DNA of 64,000 nucleotides from Collybia mongolica (Eukaryota > Basidiomycota > Agaricomycetes > Agaricales > Clitocybaceae). Both the position numbers and the translations under genes were made by a program. The stretch spans positions 2,914,001 through 2,978,000 of the forward strand of contig JAAXNY010000010.1 of assembly GCA_013420905.1 (NCBI GenBank), written 5' to 3'. Under the pieces are notes generated by a model. The model was not told where the DNA came from. It ran no database searches and was given only the letters and a program-made list of their open reading frames with translations. This document shows positions 12,574 through 23,969 of the stretch, piece by piece (the first letter of the stretch is position 1; each line of letters begins with the position of its first letter).

Positions 12574-14682
12574 ATAAGTGATCATTCCCCCCCGTGTACA
12601 ATACCCATCTTTTGAATAAGAGCAATCTCAAATTCCTGTGTCGTGAATGGCTGGTCCTCGTTATCAGAAATTCAATGTTAATTGAGCTGTGCCTTGGACA
12701 ATACATGTTTTTCAGGAATCGCAAACTAGGCTACATATTACGCTTTTGGCCGCTAGTCTTTCCGCAAGCATGGGGTCTTCGCGGAAGCTGCCAGCGTTCC
12801 CCTGCACAAATAACTCGCATCAGAATGGAAGCAAAAAGTGATGGTATGGATATGACGGACCAAAGAACGCCAGCCTTTTATTCTTTATAGTTTCGCAGTC
12901 CGAAACGTGTCTAGCGGACATTTTCGGTTATGAATTAGGAGAGATTGGAGATAGGTTCATGTAAATGTCTATACCACTTTTTTGGGCTGTCGAATATGAT
13001 GAGAGGGCTGGAAATGACGGGACGGGTGGAAAAAGATGGGGCATGTATCGCGACCATCCGAATTAGATGGATATTGTCAATTTTCGTCCCATGAAACGTT
13101 GCATGTAGTACAGGTGGATACTAAGGACCGGGGTATACATTCAATATCGAAAATTTGTCTGATAGACCAAGGTGAACGAACGCTAATCCATGACCCAGCC
13201 CAAAGTCGCCCTTCCAACCCCCAAAACCACGAATAGTATGCATGCCCTGCCTGATACCCAACTCCATGTCCTCAACTACCCCTACACATGCATTCGAGGG
13301 TAGAAAAGAAAAGCGAAAACGTTGTCTAGAATAAATTTAATGACTTGTGGCAGTAAATACAAGGAAGACCTCACGAAGTCAATCTCATGCTAATTACGAG
13401 CATCAATGGCATTGATATAGCACAGCTGTGCCAAATACGTTAGACCTAACTGCTAACATTACCCCGAAGATCAGTACAAGAACGACCCAATGAACACCAG
13501 GACTCACATCGCTCGAGCAGGCACAACACTTCTTGTTCCACAACATGGGCTGATTGCTCCCTTTTTGCGCTCTTTCATCCTTGGAAAGAATGAGCCCTTC
13601 GTATAAAACAGCAACGCCAACACATCACATCACGCCAACCTGGGAATGCAGAACGCGAATTAGAATGATGATAATGGAGAAATGGCAAGGCTATAACCTC
13701 ACAAAACTTTTACGAATATTTTAGCCCAAGGTAGCCCAACGATGTAATTCAATTATGATCGTCAGAACTTGGAAGGACAGATCAAGTAGGAAAATAGTTG
13801 TGATGAAAGGTTGAAAATCCTGATACAGATGAACTCGGAATCTTTCCGATCCTTCCGAACACAGTTAAAGGTGTTCGTTCGTGCTGGGTTGATGTTCGCT
13901 TTCGAGGTGAACAGGTTTCTCCTTCTGCTTCCACTGCTCGTATACTGATTCTGCACAATGCTGGCTACAACTTCCATGGATCAGGTTTTCTGACCATCCG
14001 ACGCATCCGACGAATGTTGAGATCGTGAGACATCGTCATGTTATCAGGCGAGCCAACAGCCTCTACTCCAAGGATTCACACTACGTTTTGCATCATACTC
14101 TATCCTGGCGGGTGCCCTTCCTCCAGCTATCAGCCCATGAAGACCTCGGGAGAATGATGCATTCATCAAGAACGCAGCTGCGCCAACACCCGTCAGCTCA
14201 TGCCCTCCTGTCCTGTACACCCCTCCGTTCTAGCTTCAGCCACGTAAAATTTTCGGAATCTGGAGAAGTCCAATTCAAGCGTTAGAACCTGGCAGGACCA
14301 CAACATACTGTAGAGCGTCACTGAATGAGGCCATGATGTCAACCTCAACGGCATGTGTCCCCTGTATGTGGTGCCTCCCCAGCTATTCTCGCCGTGCACA
14401 TATTTCCCGGCCAGCCTTGTACTAGCTGAATGAGAATTCTTCTTTCCTAACAGTTCCTCGTGTTTCAAGGCGGATGCTTCTCGTTGCCACATATCACTCC
14501 AAAAACTCTTGCTATTAGATTTCCTCCTAACATTGTGACTGTCTGGGAACTCGAGCAATTCTTTGTCTGGGTTATGAACTACTGCCTGTCGTGACAGCTT
14601 GTCCCAGACACTGCCGAGTCCAGCTTCTCGAATACGTTGGAATTCGTTGGGTACTCGTATACACTGGTCTGTTTCCTCTAAT
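12574..14682. other. Two-kilobase intergenic region without a clear gene
   Basis: Short frames are present, but none has a motif or splices to a neighbour. The 14193-14696 minus frame overlaps the 3' end of the alpha/beta hydrolase in another frame and is rejected. The region should contain the terminators of the two convergent flanking genes. Confidence 0.35.
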
Positions 14683-16037
14683 TTATATATTTGCAACTAA
14701 TTCATTCTTCAGACGCTTTCCTTCACACTCAAGTATCCAGTTCAAGACTATTTCATCGGTTTCCTGTGGGCCAAATTATTAACGACTGCTATGTTGTGCA
14801 TAATGCCTACACAGACCTTCGGGTGGGAAGCGCTCAGGAAATGCTGACCTCCATTTATCAGTTTCAGCGAGACGGACGAAGCGTTAGCGAGTAATTCTGC
14901 GTATCTAATCAAGCATATCACACCTCAGCAAGTGAATTGTACACGCTATCCTTCAACTCACTTTTTGGCGATATCAACACTGTAAACACAATCGTTTGTC
15001 CCGTCTAGAAAAAGCGGCTCAGTTACTGGCCTGATAAACAGGAATTTCAAAAGTACAGATACTCACGCAGAACAAGCACCGGACAAATGATCTCAGGCAG
15101 CCTGTATTCAAGGGAATCACGGTCGCCAAGACACGTTGTACCTATCCACGTCAGTCAGGCATGCTTTCCATAACGGTAAACACGGTTCACAACGTACACA
15201 TGAGCATCTTCTTCCTCCCGGCGTCTCCCCTGTATGTATCGCGAATCGATTGCGTCCAGTATGCGTGCTGCTCCTTCGTCACCATGTCACCAAAACCGAC
15301 GCCGATCAAGTCATCGGAGAAAAACAATGGGGCTTCGAAAGTGGGAGTAGGTTTGGGGGAATAAAGAATCTTGTACCACTAAGCGAATGTCAACCGAGTT
15401 GTATGCCGTGACCAGAAAAGAACCCTTACTGGTGGGAAAACCTCGAGTGTGTTCCAACAGCCGAGCTTGCGTGTGTCCTCTGTTTCTGCAAACATGGAGG
15501 AGCCGATTGGGACGATACCAAGCACCTTCTCTGGGCGCAATATGGCCATCCTGCTAACAATAAATCCACCTTGGGAGGTTCCCAGCGCGTAGACTTTCGA
15601 AATATCCAATGCGTCCTAGCGCGCACTTAGAGATGGTTGGGGTCTGCACCTGTTGGTATCACATACCGTTACGTCTAGAGCCATTTGTGCCGTGGTCCAG
15701 TACGACCTGGAGAGTGTACTGAGTACATATCCTAAGACATGCATCTGACATTGAGAAACATACCATCCCGTAGGGCCTTCGGTCTTCCCGTGGCCCTGAA
15801 CTATGGATCAGCTCAGTCAACGACGAACCAAGTATGGGAGCTGGCGATTTCATCGATTCCAAGCAGATTGACTTTGTTCGTCAACTCCGTGTTATTGATT
15901 TGAGGTCCATACAACTCGAGTGTCGTCAAGAAACTGTGGAGGAGGACGAGGGTCGGGTTTGCTGGGTTCGGCTTGGGGGGTACCTGTCGATATGTAGCCG
16001 TGATACCAGAAGCTAACGAAATGAATTTAGTCTCCAT
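14683..16037 (-). CDS. Alpha/beta-hydrolase fold protein (nine exons)
   Basis: Exons at 16037-15846, 15795-15764, 15706-15667, 15615-15430, 15378-15198, 15141-15067, 15004-14962, 14904-14817 and 14763-14683 join in frame to 305 aa, with introns of 50-62 nt. Landmarks of the fold: oxyanion region LVLLHSF near residue 30, a GHGKT loop at 65-69, nucleophile elbow GTSQGG with S102, HGTND with D240, and GGQHFLSASHP with H271. S102-D240-H271 would be the catalytic triad. Substrate is unknown; relatives are annotated as hydrolases, esterases or epoxide-hydrolase-like enzymes, probably cytosolic. The start at 16037 is preferred over the in-frame ATG at 16070 because a TATA box at 16071-16076 would place transcription start downstream of the latter. 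Oddity: intron 1 (15796-15845) needs a GC donor instead of GT to preserve the homologous reading. Confidence 0.85.
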
Positions 16038-16070
16038 GATTGAGTTTGTGGGGGTTGGTGATCGGTCCAT

Positions 16071-16080
16071 TTATAAGAAA
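16071..16080 (-). promoter_or_regulatory. TATA box of the alpha/beta hydrolase gene
   Basis: The minus strand reads TTTCTTATAA directly before the upstream ATG codon at 16070 and 33 bp before the preferred ATG at 16037. Confidence 0.45.
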
Positions 16081-16535
16081 GCGTCATAGGTAGTGTGGGC
16101 GGTCACGAGGCTCCTATTTCCGCATGGGCATTGCATGGCTCCCTGCATCAGGGTATTCTCTCTTCCGCACATTTAATGCGTGTGGATGCCTTCTCACCTT
16201 CACAATAATGATGGAAGGACTATCTTCTGGGTCGAATGCAAGTCAACCAATTTGGCGGGGGGAAACCGGTTGTTCATATTAGTATTGCCACGAATTGAAT
16301 TGAATTGACACGAAATGAACTGACGAGAGGACAGATAGAACCAATAGGATCAATTACTGAAAGGAGGCCCCCGGAAGCTCCCCTATATGTTCATATACTA
16401 GGACCAAGTTTTTTTTCGTGCCACTTGAGGATTGTGAATCTGGGCTCTGGATCTTTCTCAAACTGAAACAGACCAAACAAATGGGTGACCTATTACTTGA
16501 AAAAAATCCTGAAGGGAGGTCTGAAATCTGCTATA
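16081..16535. other. Boundary between host locus and transposon stack
   Basis: The left part is ordinary intergenic sequence upstream of the hydrolase. From about 16,400 the base composition becomes AT-rich and CpG-poor and remains so. The last 130 bp are the left flank of the Tc1/mariner insertion and contain no gene. Confidence 0.4.
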
Positions 16536-18111
16536 CAGTAGGCAACAAAACTGTTTCAATGTTTTCACATTCTGTAAAGATGCATCCATATGTCAGAAAA
16601 TAAAAATAGGAAAAATATGAAAAAATTACAGAAGCTGCATTGATGTCATATAATGTTGCTTACATAATGTCTTTGCACCACTTCCATTTTTGGTAGCAAA
16701 ATCACATGATACATACAAAGCCATCATTGAAATGGTTTTGTTGCCCATCATTAAAAAGTAAGAAAGTGGTAAAACTAGTACTTGGTATATCCGCCTTTGG
16801 CCCTCAACACCGCAGCAATACGTCTAGGCATGCTCTCAATCAATCCTTGACAGACAGACTTATCTATTGCTTCCCACTCCTTCTCCACTCACTCCCAAAG
16901 CTCATGCTGGCTGTATGGAGGATTTTCATATTCATTGAGCTTCATTTTGAGGTGATGCCAAAGATGTTCAATAGGATTCATGTCAGGTGACTGTGCAGGC
17001 CACTTCATAACATTGAAACCATTGTCCTTGAACCAGCTTTGGGCCTTCTTGCTTGTGTGTTTGGGGTCATTGTCCTGCTGGAAGATGATTTTGGCAGGGG
17101 TTTTCCCATAGTGATGAAGGGAATCTTGAAGCTCATCCTCCATGATGGATACATAGAGGTCTGCATCCATCTTTCCCTCAATCCTGGCTGCATATCCAAC
17201 CCCATCCCACCCCATGCAGCCCCATACCATCACATTACCACCTCCAAACTTCAGTGTCCCCTCTACAATCCTATCACTCAACTGCTCCCCTACCTCTTTC
17301 CAGATCCATTTCCTTCCATCTGACCTGAGATGGTTAATTTTGGTTTCATCAGACCATATAACCCTTTTCCAGTCCTCCAGAGTCCACTCCTTGTGCCTTT
17401 CTGCAAAGTCCAACCAATCCCTCCTATGATGGGTTTTGAGAAGAGGCCGTTTTTGTTTTACTGCAGGCTGTAAACCATGCTTTTTCAAGTTGCGACGAAT
17501 AGTTTGGGAGGAAATGGATTGGTTGGTGACATCTTGAAGAGCTTTGGTGACTTGGACTGCATTATCAGCCTTGCCTATGTGAATGATGCACTTTGCATAG
17601 CTAATATTGGCAGAAGTGAGCTTGGAAGGATGGCCACCAAAGGACTTTGGGAGCTCAGAACAATACTGAGAACAGATCCTAGAGATAGTAGCAATGGAGA
17701 AGCCAGTGATCTTGTGGATCTGGTGGCCAGAAGTGCCTGCATCAAGCAGTGTGATGACATGAGAGCGCTGAGCAGGGGTAAGAGATTGCATAGTGTGTTT
17801 GGGGGCATTAGAGCACTTGAACACTCTGTATTTATACTAAAACATGAGCAAGTCATGTGACTACAGTTAAGATCTCAGCACTTTCTTATTTTTTTACAAT
17901 GGGCAACAAAACTGTTTCAATGATGGCTTTGTATGTATCCTGTGATTTTGCTACCAAAAATGGAAGTGGTGCAAAGACATTATGTAAGCAACATTATATG
18001 ACATCAATGCAGCTTCTGTAATCTTTTCATATTTTTCCAATTTTTATTTTCTGACATATGGATGCATCTTTACAGAATGTGAAAACATTGAAACAGTTTT
18101 GTTGCCTACTG
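16536..18111 (-). mobile_element. Tc1/mariner element A with long terminal inverted repeats
   Basis: The element starts CAGTAGGCAACAAAACTG and ends with its reverse complement. It is flanked by the TA target duplication at 16534-16535 and 18112-18113. The inverted repeats are about 215 bp (16536-16750 and 17899-18111), differing by small changes; many relatives have only 20-60 bp. One transposase gene lies inside on the minus strand. Total length 1576 bp. Confidence 0.93.
16775..17824 (-). pseudogene. Tc1/mariner transposase (DD34E), one nonsense codon
   Basis: The frame encodes 349 residues including one in-frame TGA at 16889-16891 near the C-terminus (residue 312). The N-terminus has two helix-turn-helix regions (about 14-55 and 70-115). 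The DDE catalytic residues are D159 (WSDETK), D251 (QQDNDPKHTS) and E286 (NPIEHLW), with 34 residues between the last two. GMGWDGVG-type GRPR-like linker and the WPAQSPDMNP motif are typical of the Tc1 group. The enzyme would cut and paste the element at TA dinucleotides in the nucleus. The stop falls after the catalytic core, in a position where relatives have an arginine codon, so CGA to TGA is the likely change. A truncated 311-residue protein could still be made. Confidence 0.9.
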
Positions 18112-19098
18112 TACGTATATAGGCTGAGGATTTTGCCAAAATTGCCTCAAATCTGCTATTTTGGGCTGGGAAAATCATCATTTTGGGAGTCTCAAATCCA
18201 CAAAAATATTCTGAACATACCTGGGAGCTTCCAAATGCAAAAGGGGACTCAGGATGGTGGGGATACAGCTATGAACAAACAAAAACAATTACCTTGATCA
18301 ATGATTTATTTGACAAGGTCAGACATCACAGAGGGCTTTTATTTAATAAAAAGAGCTATGGGTGTTCACAGGGAAAGGTTTTGCACAAGCTGGTTCCTTC
18401 TAAAATGAAATATATGGTCAACAGACCTCAAAACTGTGGCAAAAGGAAACTGTGGGAAAAATTTTGGAGTATGTGCAATTGATTCCTTTTGAAAAGCTTG
18501 TTGTAAGGGGCAGCATTGCCACAAGCAATACCAGAGGGAGGGCAATGTGCATGGCAAGGTCAACCATGTAGAGAAGGGGGCACTCAGGGCACAGGCAGCT
18601 TAGTTACAAGTTCTTTAGTTTACTAAAGATGAGTTCTTTATCAACCCAGTTTTCAGGCAAAAAGGTGATTCATTCATTCATTCATATTTCAACACTGCGG
18701 GAAAATATTTCCATAATGGGATTTTTCTGCTCTTATGGCTTTTTACAGCATTTCTCCACAAATACAAAGTATTGTGACATAATTTGCATGTATATGGGAT
18801 GCTTACATAATGCCTTTGATGATGCCATCAAAATTATGCATATCTAATATTTCAAAGCATTGCGTTTCAAAATTTATTTTGTGATTTTCTCCATAACCAG
18901 TAAAGCTATTAACTTTGTTTTTATATGTTTGGAATGTACAAACATGGCTCTACAATTTCCTTGTTGAGCATATTTTTCCCACAGTCTATTTTGAGCAAAA
19001 TATCAGAAATGTCCAGATTCAGCTAGTTTTGAAGGTCTGTGTGTTATGCCAGGGGTGAACAAACATCTTATAACAACAATGACCCTGACCAAACATGA
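18112..19098. repeat. AT-rich degenerate transposon sequence
   Basis: CpG-poor sequence with no intact frame. A segment at about 18,620-18,720 recurs in the same orientation at 43,570-43,660, including a (TTCA)n microsatellite and a stretch that reads NWVDKEL on the minus strand. I infer remnants of a transposon gene that cannot be named. Confidence 0.5.
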
Positions 19099-19533
19099 CC
19101 CTTGTGGGAAATTACACTAAACATTGGAATAATCAACAACTACTATTATATTTACCTGAAATACAAATTAAATTGATTTCTCTATTTATTGACACATGTC
19201 ACATGATCTATTCCACCACATAAGTATACCAAATACATGACAACAATCTGAATGCTTATTTAGTGTACATGATCCTGGGAAAAGTTAGTTCTGATGGTTT
19301 TTGTGTTTTCTCCATAACCAGGCAAGCTATGGCATTGGGCTTTGTGCACAGGCATTGCTTGTTTACTTGGTAACATTTTCCCGTGGTCACATGACCTCTA
19401 TAAACTATCATCTACATTGATTCTAGTCATTTTTACAACTTGCTGAAGGTGGAATGGACTTATTTCTCCTAAGAAAAGAAATAAAGAATGAGTACCTGCC
19501 ACACAGTGTGTTGGCCCACTCCACCCAAGTCAC
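19099..19533 (+). repeat. Left copy of a 0.4-kb inverted repeat
   Basis: Starting at CCCTTGTGGGAAATTA, this 435-bp block matches the reverse complement of 43721-44114 at roughly 90-95% identity by eye, with a gap of about 40 bp in the right copy. The two copies face each other 24 kb apart. A reading frame through MDLFLLRKEIKNEYLP is kept in both. Confidence 0.75.
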
Positions 19534-19689
19534 ACAAGAAGGACCTGGACCTAAGGTGTTGCAAAGGTGCAGACCCTGAAGGGTGAGCACCAGCTATATA
19601 CAGTAGGTAAACTATGGAGATACTACAGAATGCAATATAGGCCCACTTGGGCATACAACAGTGCACTGGTAACACTGTGAAACTGAGAA

Positions 19690-20180
19690 TAGATGAAATT
19701 CAACCCTGTGTTTCATCCTCTTAAATAAGAGAAATAATACATTAAAAATATGGAATTCATTCACTTAATAATCCTAAAATGTAAAGAATTTCATCTCAAA
19801 GATGTTTGAAAACACACCCCCTGTAAGGGGAAAAATGGAGGGAAAACCCCTCTTTAAGGTATAATTTGATGGATGAATTTCATGCAAAATTTGTCCATAT
19901 TCATACCCCTCATAATTCACCCTCATAGGATGAATTTCTTACTATCAAGGGTGCTATACTAACCTTTCATAAAGGATGAATTTCATACTAATAAGGGCAA
20001 AAATACTGGCATTTTATGAGAGATGAAAATTATATGTTTGAATTCATCCCATTTTCCTCACTTAAATTCATCCTCTTTTTCATCATTTTACTGGATTGTT
20101 TTTGGATGAAAGTAGTACTAACTGCTCATCCATTGAAAGGTTGAAATGCACTCATTTTTATTTAGATATTTCATCCTCTT
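19690..20180. repeat. Array of short GATGAAA / TTTCATCC motifs
   Basis: More than ten copies of GATGAA(A) or its complement TTCATC(C), in both orientations and irregularly spaced, occur within 490 bp. Such dense short direct and inverted motifs are typical of subterminal transposase-binding regions of large DNA transposons such as CACTA. A similar array lies at 44150-44413 and continues at 61966-62100. Confidence 0.55.
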
Positions 20181-20229
20181 ATAGATGTTTAAATTTGTGT
20201 GATTCAACATTTAACAATACTCTAATGAT

Positions 20230-22361
20230 TAGTAGGCTTCTGATTCATTCCCTTCCTCATCCTCCTGGTCCTTATCCTCCTGGTCCTCACCCTCCTGGTC
20301 CCCATCCTCTTCCCCCTCATCACTACTATCTACTTCATCCTCATCATGCTCATTTAAGTCAATGTGACATCCATTTCCTCCTCACCATCATCATTCCTGC
20401 CCCCTACTGTATTTCCAGTCTCATTTGTATACCCACATTTACAAGCATAGGTGCATTTGTTCTTTAAATGTGACTTGATAAATTCTTGAGTGGCCCAGCC
20501 ATTATGGAATTTTTTGAGGTATGTATGCCAACTTTTGGCCTGAAATAAATTATTTAAATGAGTAACAAAGCAGTGAAGAAAAGACTTACCATGTGGATGA
20601 TTTGACTAATGATTACTGTAGGTTGCCTGTGCCAAACAACTGAGTAGTTGAGGCCTGCATCACCAACTAAACTACAAACACAGTGCTATTACTTGTAAGA
20701 AAAAAGATTGGAGCAAAGGGTTTTAAGAAGTAAAACTTATATGAATGGCCTTGTATAAATTGGAATCATCTTGGAGTTGCATTTCAGCCTGGAGATTGAA
20801 TCCGTTCCCTGTGACACTGCACAGTGGGCATTGAAAGGGGGCTCCTGGGCTATAAGTGTGCTGATGCTATGTAATGTAATCTCTTACACACACACACACC
20901 AAACCTAACAATCAACTCATGAACAGTAGGAATTGCCTGTTTTGAGTTTGGGTTCAAGTGCTTGTAAGCACTAAGCTTTGAATAGTACTAGTCAAGGCTC
21001 TTTCCAATGATCTCTCAATGGGTTTGGTTCAGACAAAGCTTCAACACAAGTTTAAAACTTGCTAGGTATATTTGTAATATCTCTCAATCCAATAGACTGA
21101 GTACCAAGTGTATGTTCAATTATTAATGATCCCAAGCGGATTTATAAGTCCAAGCAACTTATTAAACAAACAGTGCCAAGTGCACTAAGGCCAAGTGCCT
21201 AGTAATTCCAATGGACAATGCGGTACTAAGTTCCAAGTGAACTAAGACTCTTCAATTCTGTGATCTCTTCAAACAATTCCAATCAAGACAACTTTGAAGC
21301 AATCTGAGCCTTAATTTGGGCACGCAATAGTGTTTTAACAAATGTGATTTGTATACTCTATAGTAGTGCAAAGTGGGGGCAAGATTCCTTGCCTTTGCAC
21401 TACTCATCTACAGTCTATTTATAGTGTACAAACTAAATATCATACGGAATTGTAAATTTTATACAGAACCACGCTCCCCTGCACCAAGGATCTGTATTTA
21501 ATGCTGACGCATCCTCTATGGCTTGGCGCGCATGCCATACATGCCAATTATGCCATTTATTGGTTACTTATCAAATATTGAAAGAGCTGGCTAAACTCTT
21601 ATCAAGTCCCAACTGCGCGCTTTGTTATTTAAAACAGTGCGGCACTGTCATTTACTTCTCCTGATCGTCCCGGTTGTTATTCACAGTGTCCCGCCTCTTC
21701 TGATAGTTAACACCAAGTGCCCGTGACTAGGATCGGGTTGTGCAAGTCCTGAATTTACAATTACTTCTCCTATTAATGATGATCCCCGGACTAATGATAT
21801 CATACTACAATGGTTACTTATGAATTAAGATACCAAGGTTGTAACTGGGCATGGTGAATAGGACTAATAATAGACCGTACTCATAGTCCTCTGTACTGAT
21901 AGTGTATTATCCATTAGACTAGTTCACTCTGATTAGCTGTCTTGGAGCTCGACTCTAATCCTTTATTACTGTTTACTTGGTTATTAGAAATGATACTAAT
22001 AGCCTTACTTGTTGACTTTATAAGTGCAAACAATTTTGGGCCCTATCAGCATGATATGACATTCTTTGGCTGTTCTTTAGCATGGGCAGCTTTCCAAAGG
22101 GCTATGAGTTCAGCTAGTTGAGTTAGTATGGTATAGAAAGTATGCAAAAAAAAGTAATACCTTTCATTTTCTTCATTTTTGCTTCCATTGCCATTGTCTC
22201 CAATGTATTTATCTGTGTACCTGGTGAAACAAAATGTAATAATAGGTAACATGTTTCCATTTGAAAACACAGTATCTACCTTTAACTCTCTGGGATGAGC
22301 CTGAAGACAATGCCACCTTGCAAGATTGCTTCACTTTTTGAGATGTGGTAGACTTAGCCAT
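20230..22361 (-). pseudogene. Degenerate minus-strand gene split by a solo LTR
   Basis: On the minus strand, a start at 22361 (MAKSTTSQKVKQS) leads through short pieces with plausible small introns (LAELIALWKAAHAKEQ near 22,060-22,120), then a solo LTR at 20832-22048, to a highly acidic Asp/Glu/Gln run at about 20,230-20,370 made by four 15-bp repeat units. I cannot identify the family and cannot build a complete exon chain. It resembles small accessory proteins of agaricomycete DNA transposons, but that is inference. Confidence 0.25.
20832..22048 (-). mobile_element. Solo LTR of the Gypsy-1/Gypsy-3 family
   Basis: In reverse orientation the block begins TGATAGGGCCC and ends CCCCCTTTCA, exactly like the LTRs at 46072-47288, and has the same length, 1217 bp. 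It is flanked on both sides by GCAT (20828-20831 and 22049-22052), a 4-bp target duplication. No internal retroelement part lies within those duplications, so it is a solo LTR from LTR-LTR recombination. Most CpG sites of the young LTR appear as TpG or CpA here. Confidence 0.92.
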
Positions 22362-23969
22362 AGTTTTATGGAAAAGGGTGTGTTGGAGAAAGAGCTGGTG
22401 GCAAAGTTGAAGAAAGACAAGACTGAGCAAATGAGGAGATTCTGGGAGACACAGAGAAAGAGGGTTCTCTTAAATTTGAGGTGGAGCAAGTTCCATCCCT
22501 AAGGACAACAGAACTGAGCTCAAACAATTTGCACAGGGGATGAAAAAGAAAAAAAAATGGGTTCTGGGCTTTTGGGTTGGCAAAGGGATTTCTATAATCT
22601 GACTAGCTTTGGATTCCAGATCTTTAACTGTGCTTGGGTAGAACTGTTGGGGTTTGGGGCATGAGCACAAAATAAAACATATAAAGGACCTTGGAATTCA
22701 AAAAAATAATCATAACATAATGGCCACTGGCCTCACACCTAACCCTCCAGACACTTCCCCTACCCACTGTGCACTGCAGAATGATGATGTTTCTGGTGAC
22801 AGTGACAAGTACAGTTGAGAACACATTTTAAATGTTTTTGACTATCTCTGATAGAAATTGAGAGGCTTTCAATTGGACGGCTGAAGACATTGCCGGACTC
22901 TAGTTGAGGAAGTTGATGGCTTGATAATGAAGCAGACAAAGACCAATGTAATTGAAACAACAGGCCACCAGGCAGGTGGTAGAATCAACATGTTATATGG
23001 TTTGCCAAATGACAACTCATGATATTGACAGCCTAAAGTATAAAGTACTTCAATAGACTCAAATTGAGGGATCATAAACACAAATCAAAGTTGATAGACT
23101 TAAATCAAGGTCAAGAGGACAAGTCAAGATCAAAGAGTGTGAGAAAAGAGTGGATGTGAATTGCTGTCCTAGATCTACATAACAGGGGCCTTTTATACAT
23201 CAAAAACTGTACCTAAACTGGTAAATTTTATGACAGAGTCCATATTGCAAAAGTGAGGTGAAATAGGGGTATATCTGAAAGAGGTACCATATGATGGTAT
23301 CTACAAGGGTCATCAATACTTTAAATTGAAGTCAGCCAGCCTGATTGGGCAGAGTTGGGTTTGTAATCCAAAATGGAGTCAAATCAACATGTGTTGGGTG
23401 TGATTGGTTGTTGAAATGTGCTGGTTGCACAATCTAGCAGCAGAGAGGCAAGATGAAAGGAAAAGAGAGAGAGGAATGGGATGTGACTAGAGGGGTATGA
23501 AGTTGTGATGAGTGTATAGACAAGTTGAAGAGTTGCCAGGATGATATCAAAGTTGAAGTTGCAGTCAAGGTCAAAGAAGAGGAGATGATATCATTGTTAA
23601 AGATATCAGTGTATGCACATAGCACAAGTGCAAGTGTGTCATCTCCCCCAGACTTGATTTTGACTTGCCCAGTCAAAATATTCAAAGTCAAAGTGCATAT
23701 TGTCTTGTAGAAAGTAATGCATTTGGGTAGATTGATGTGGAGGCAAGTCGAACAGAGAGAGAGAGAAGTGACAAAGACCAAGGAGTGTGCTAGGGAAGGG
23801 GCTCAATAAATTTTAAAACAATGCCAGCAAGGTGGCAAAACATTGGGACATAGTGGCATGAAATTGTCAAGTCAATGTTGTAGCATGATACTGGTGGAGT
23901 TTGAACATATCTGATTACTTATTGGCAGATCACAGGAGATTCCCCCATCATTCTGATTAAGCATCTACC
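22362..23969. other. AT-rich degenerate region without a gene
   Basis: No frame with a recognisable domain and no clear termini. By position it may include the upstream region of the antisense gene of the decayed Gypsy-1 element, which begins at 23970. Confidence 0.35.

Noticed and set aside
14193..14696. 167-codon minus-strand frame overlapping the hydrolase 3' end
   Set aside because: The last hydrolase exon (14763-14683) uses another frame and is supported by conserved residues; the longer frame has no recognisable content.
20096..20467. Proline/histidine-rich plus-strand frame (HPPGPYPPGPHPPGPH)
   Set aside because: It is the complement of a 15-bp repeat that encodes an acidic run on the minus strand; no start context, domain or homologue is apparent.
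20832..22048. This LTR as the 3' LTR of the decayed Gypsy-1 copy to its right
   Set aside because: The GCAT duplication on both sides shows a separate insertion followed by LTR-LTR recombination.
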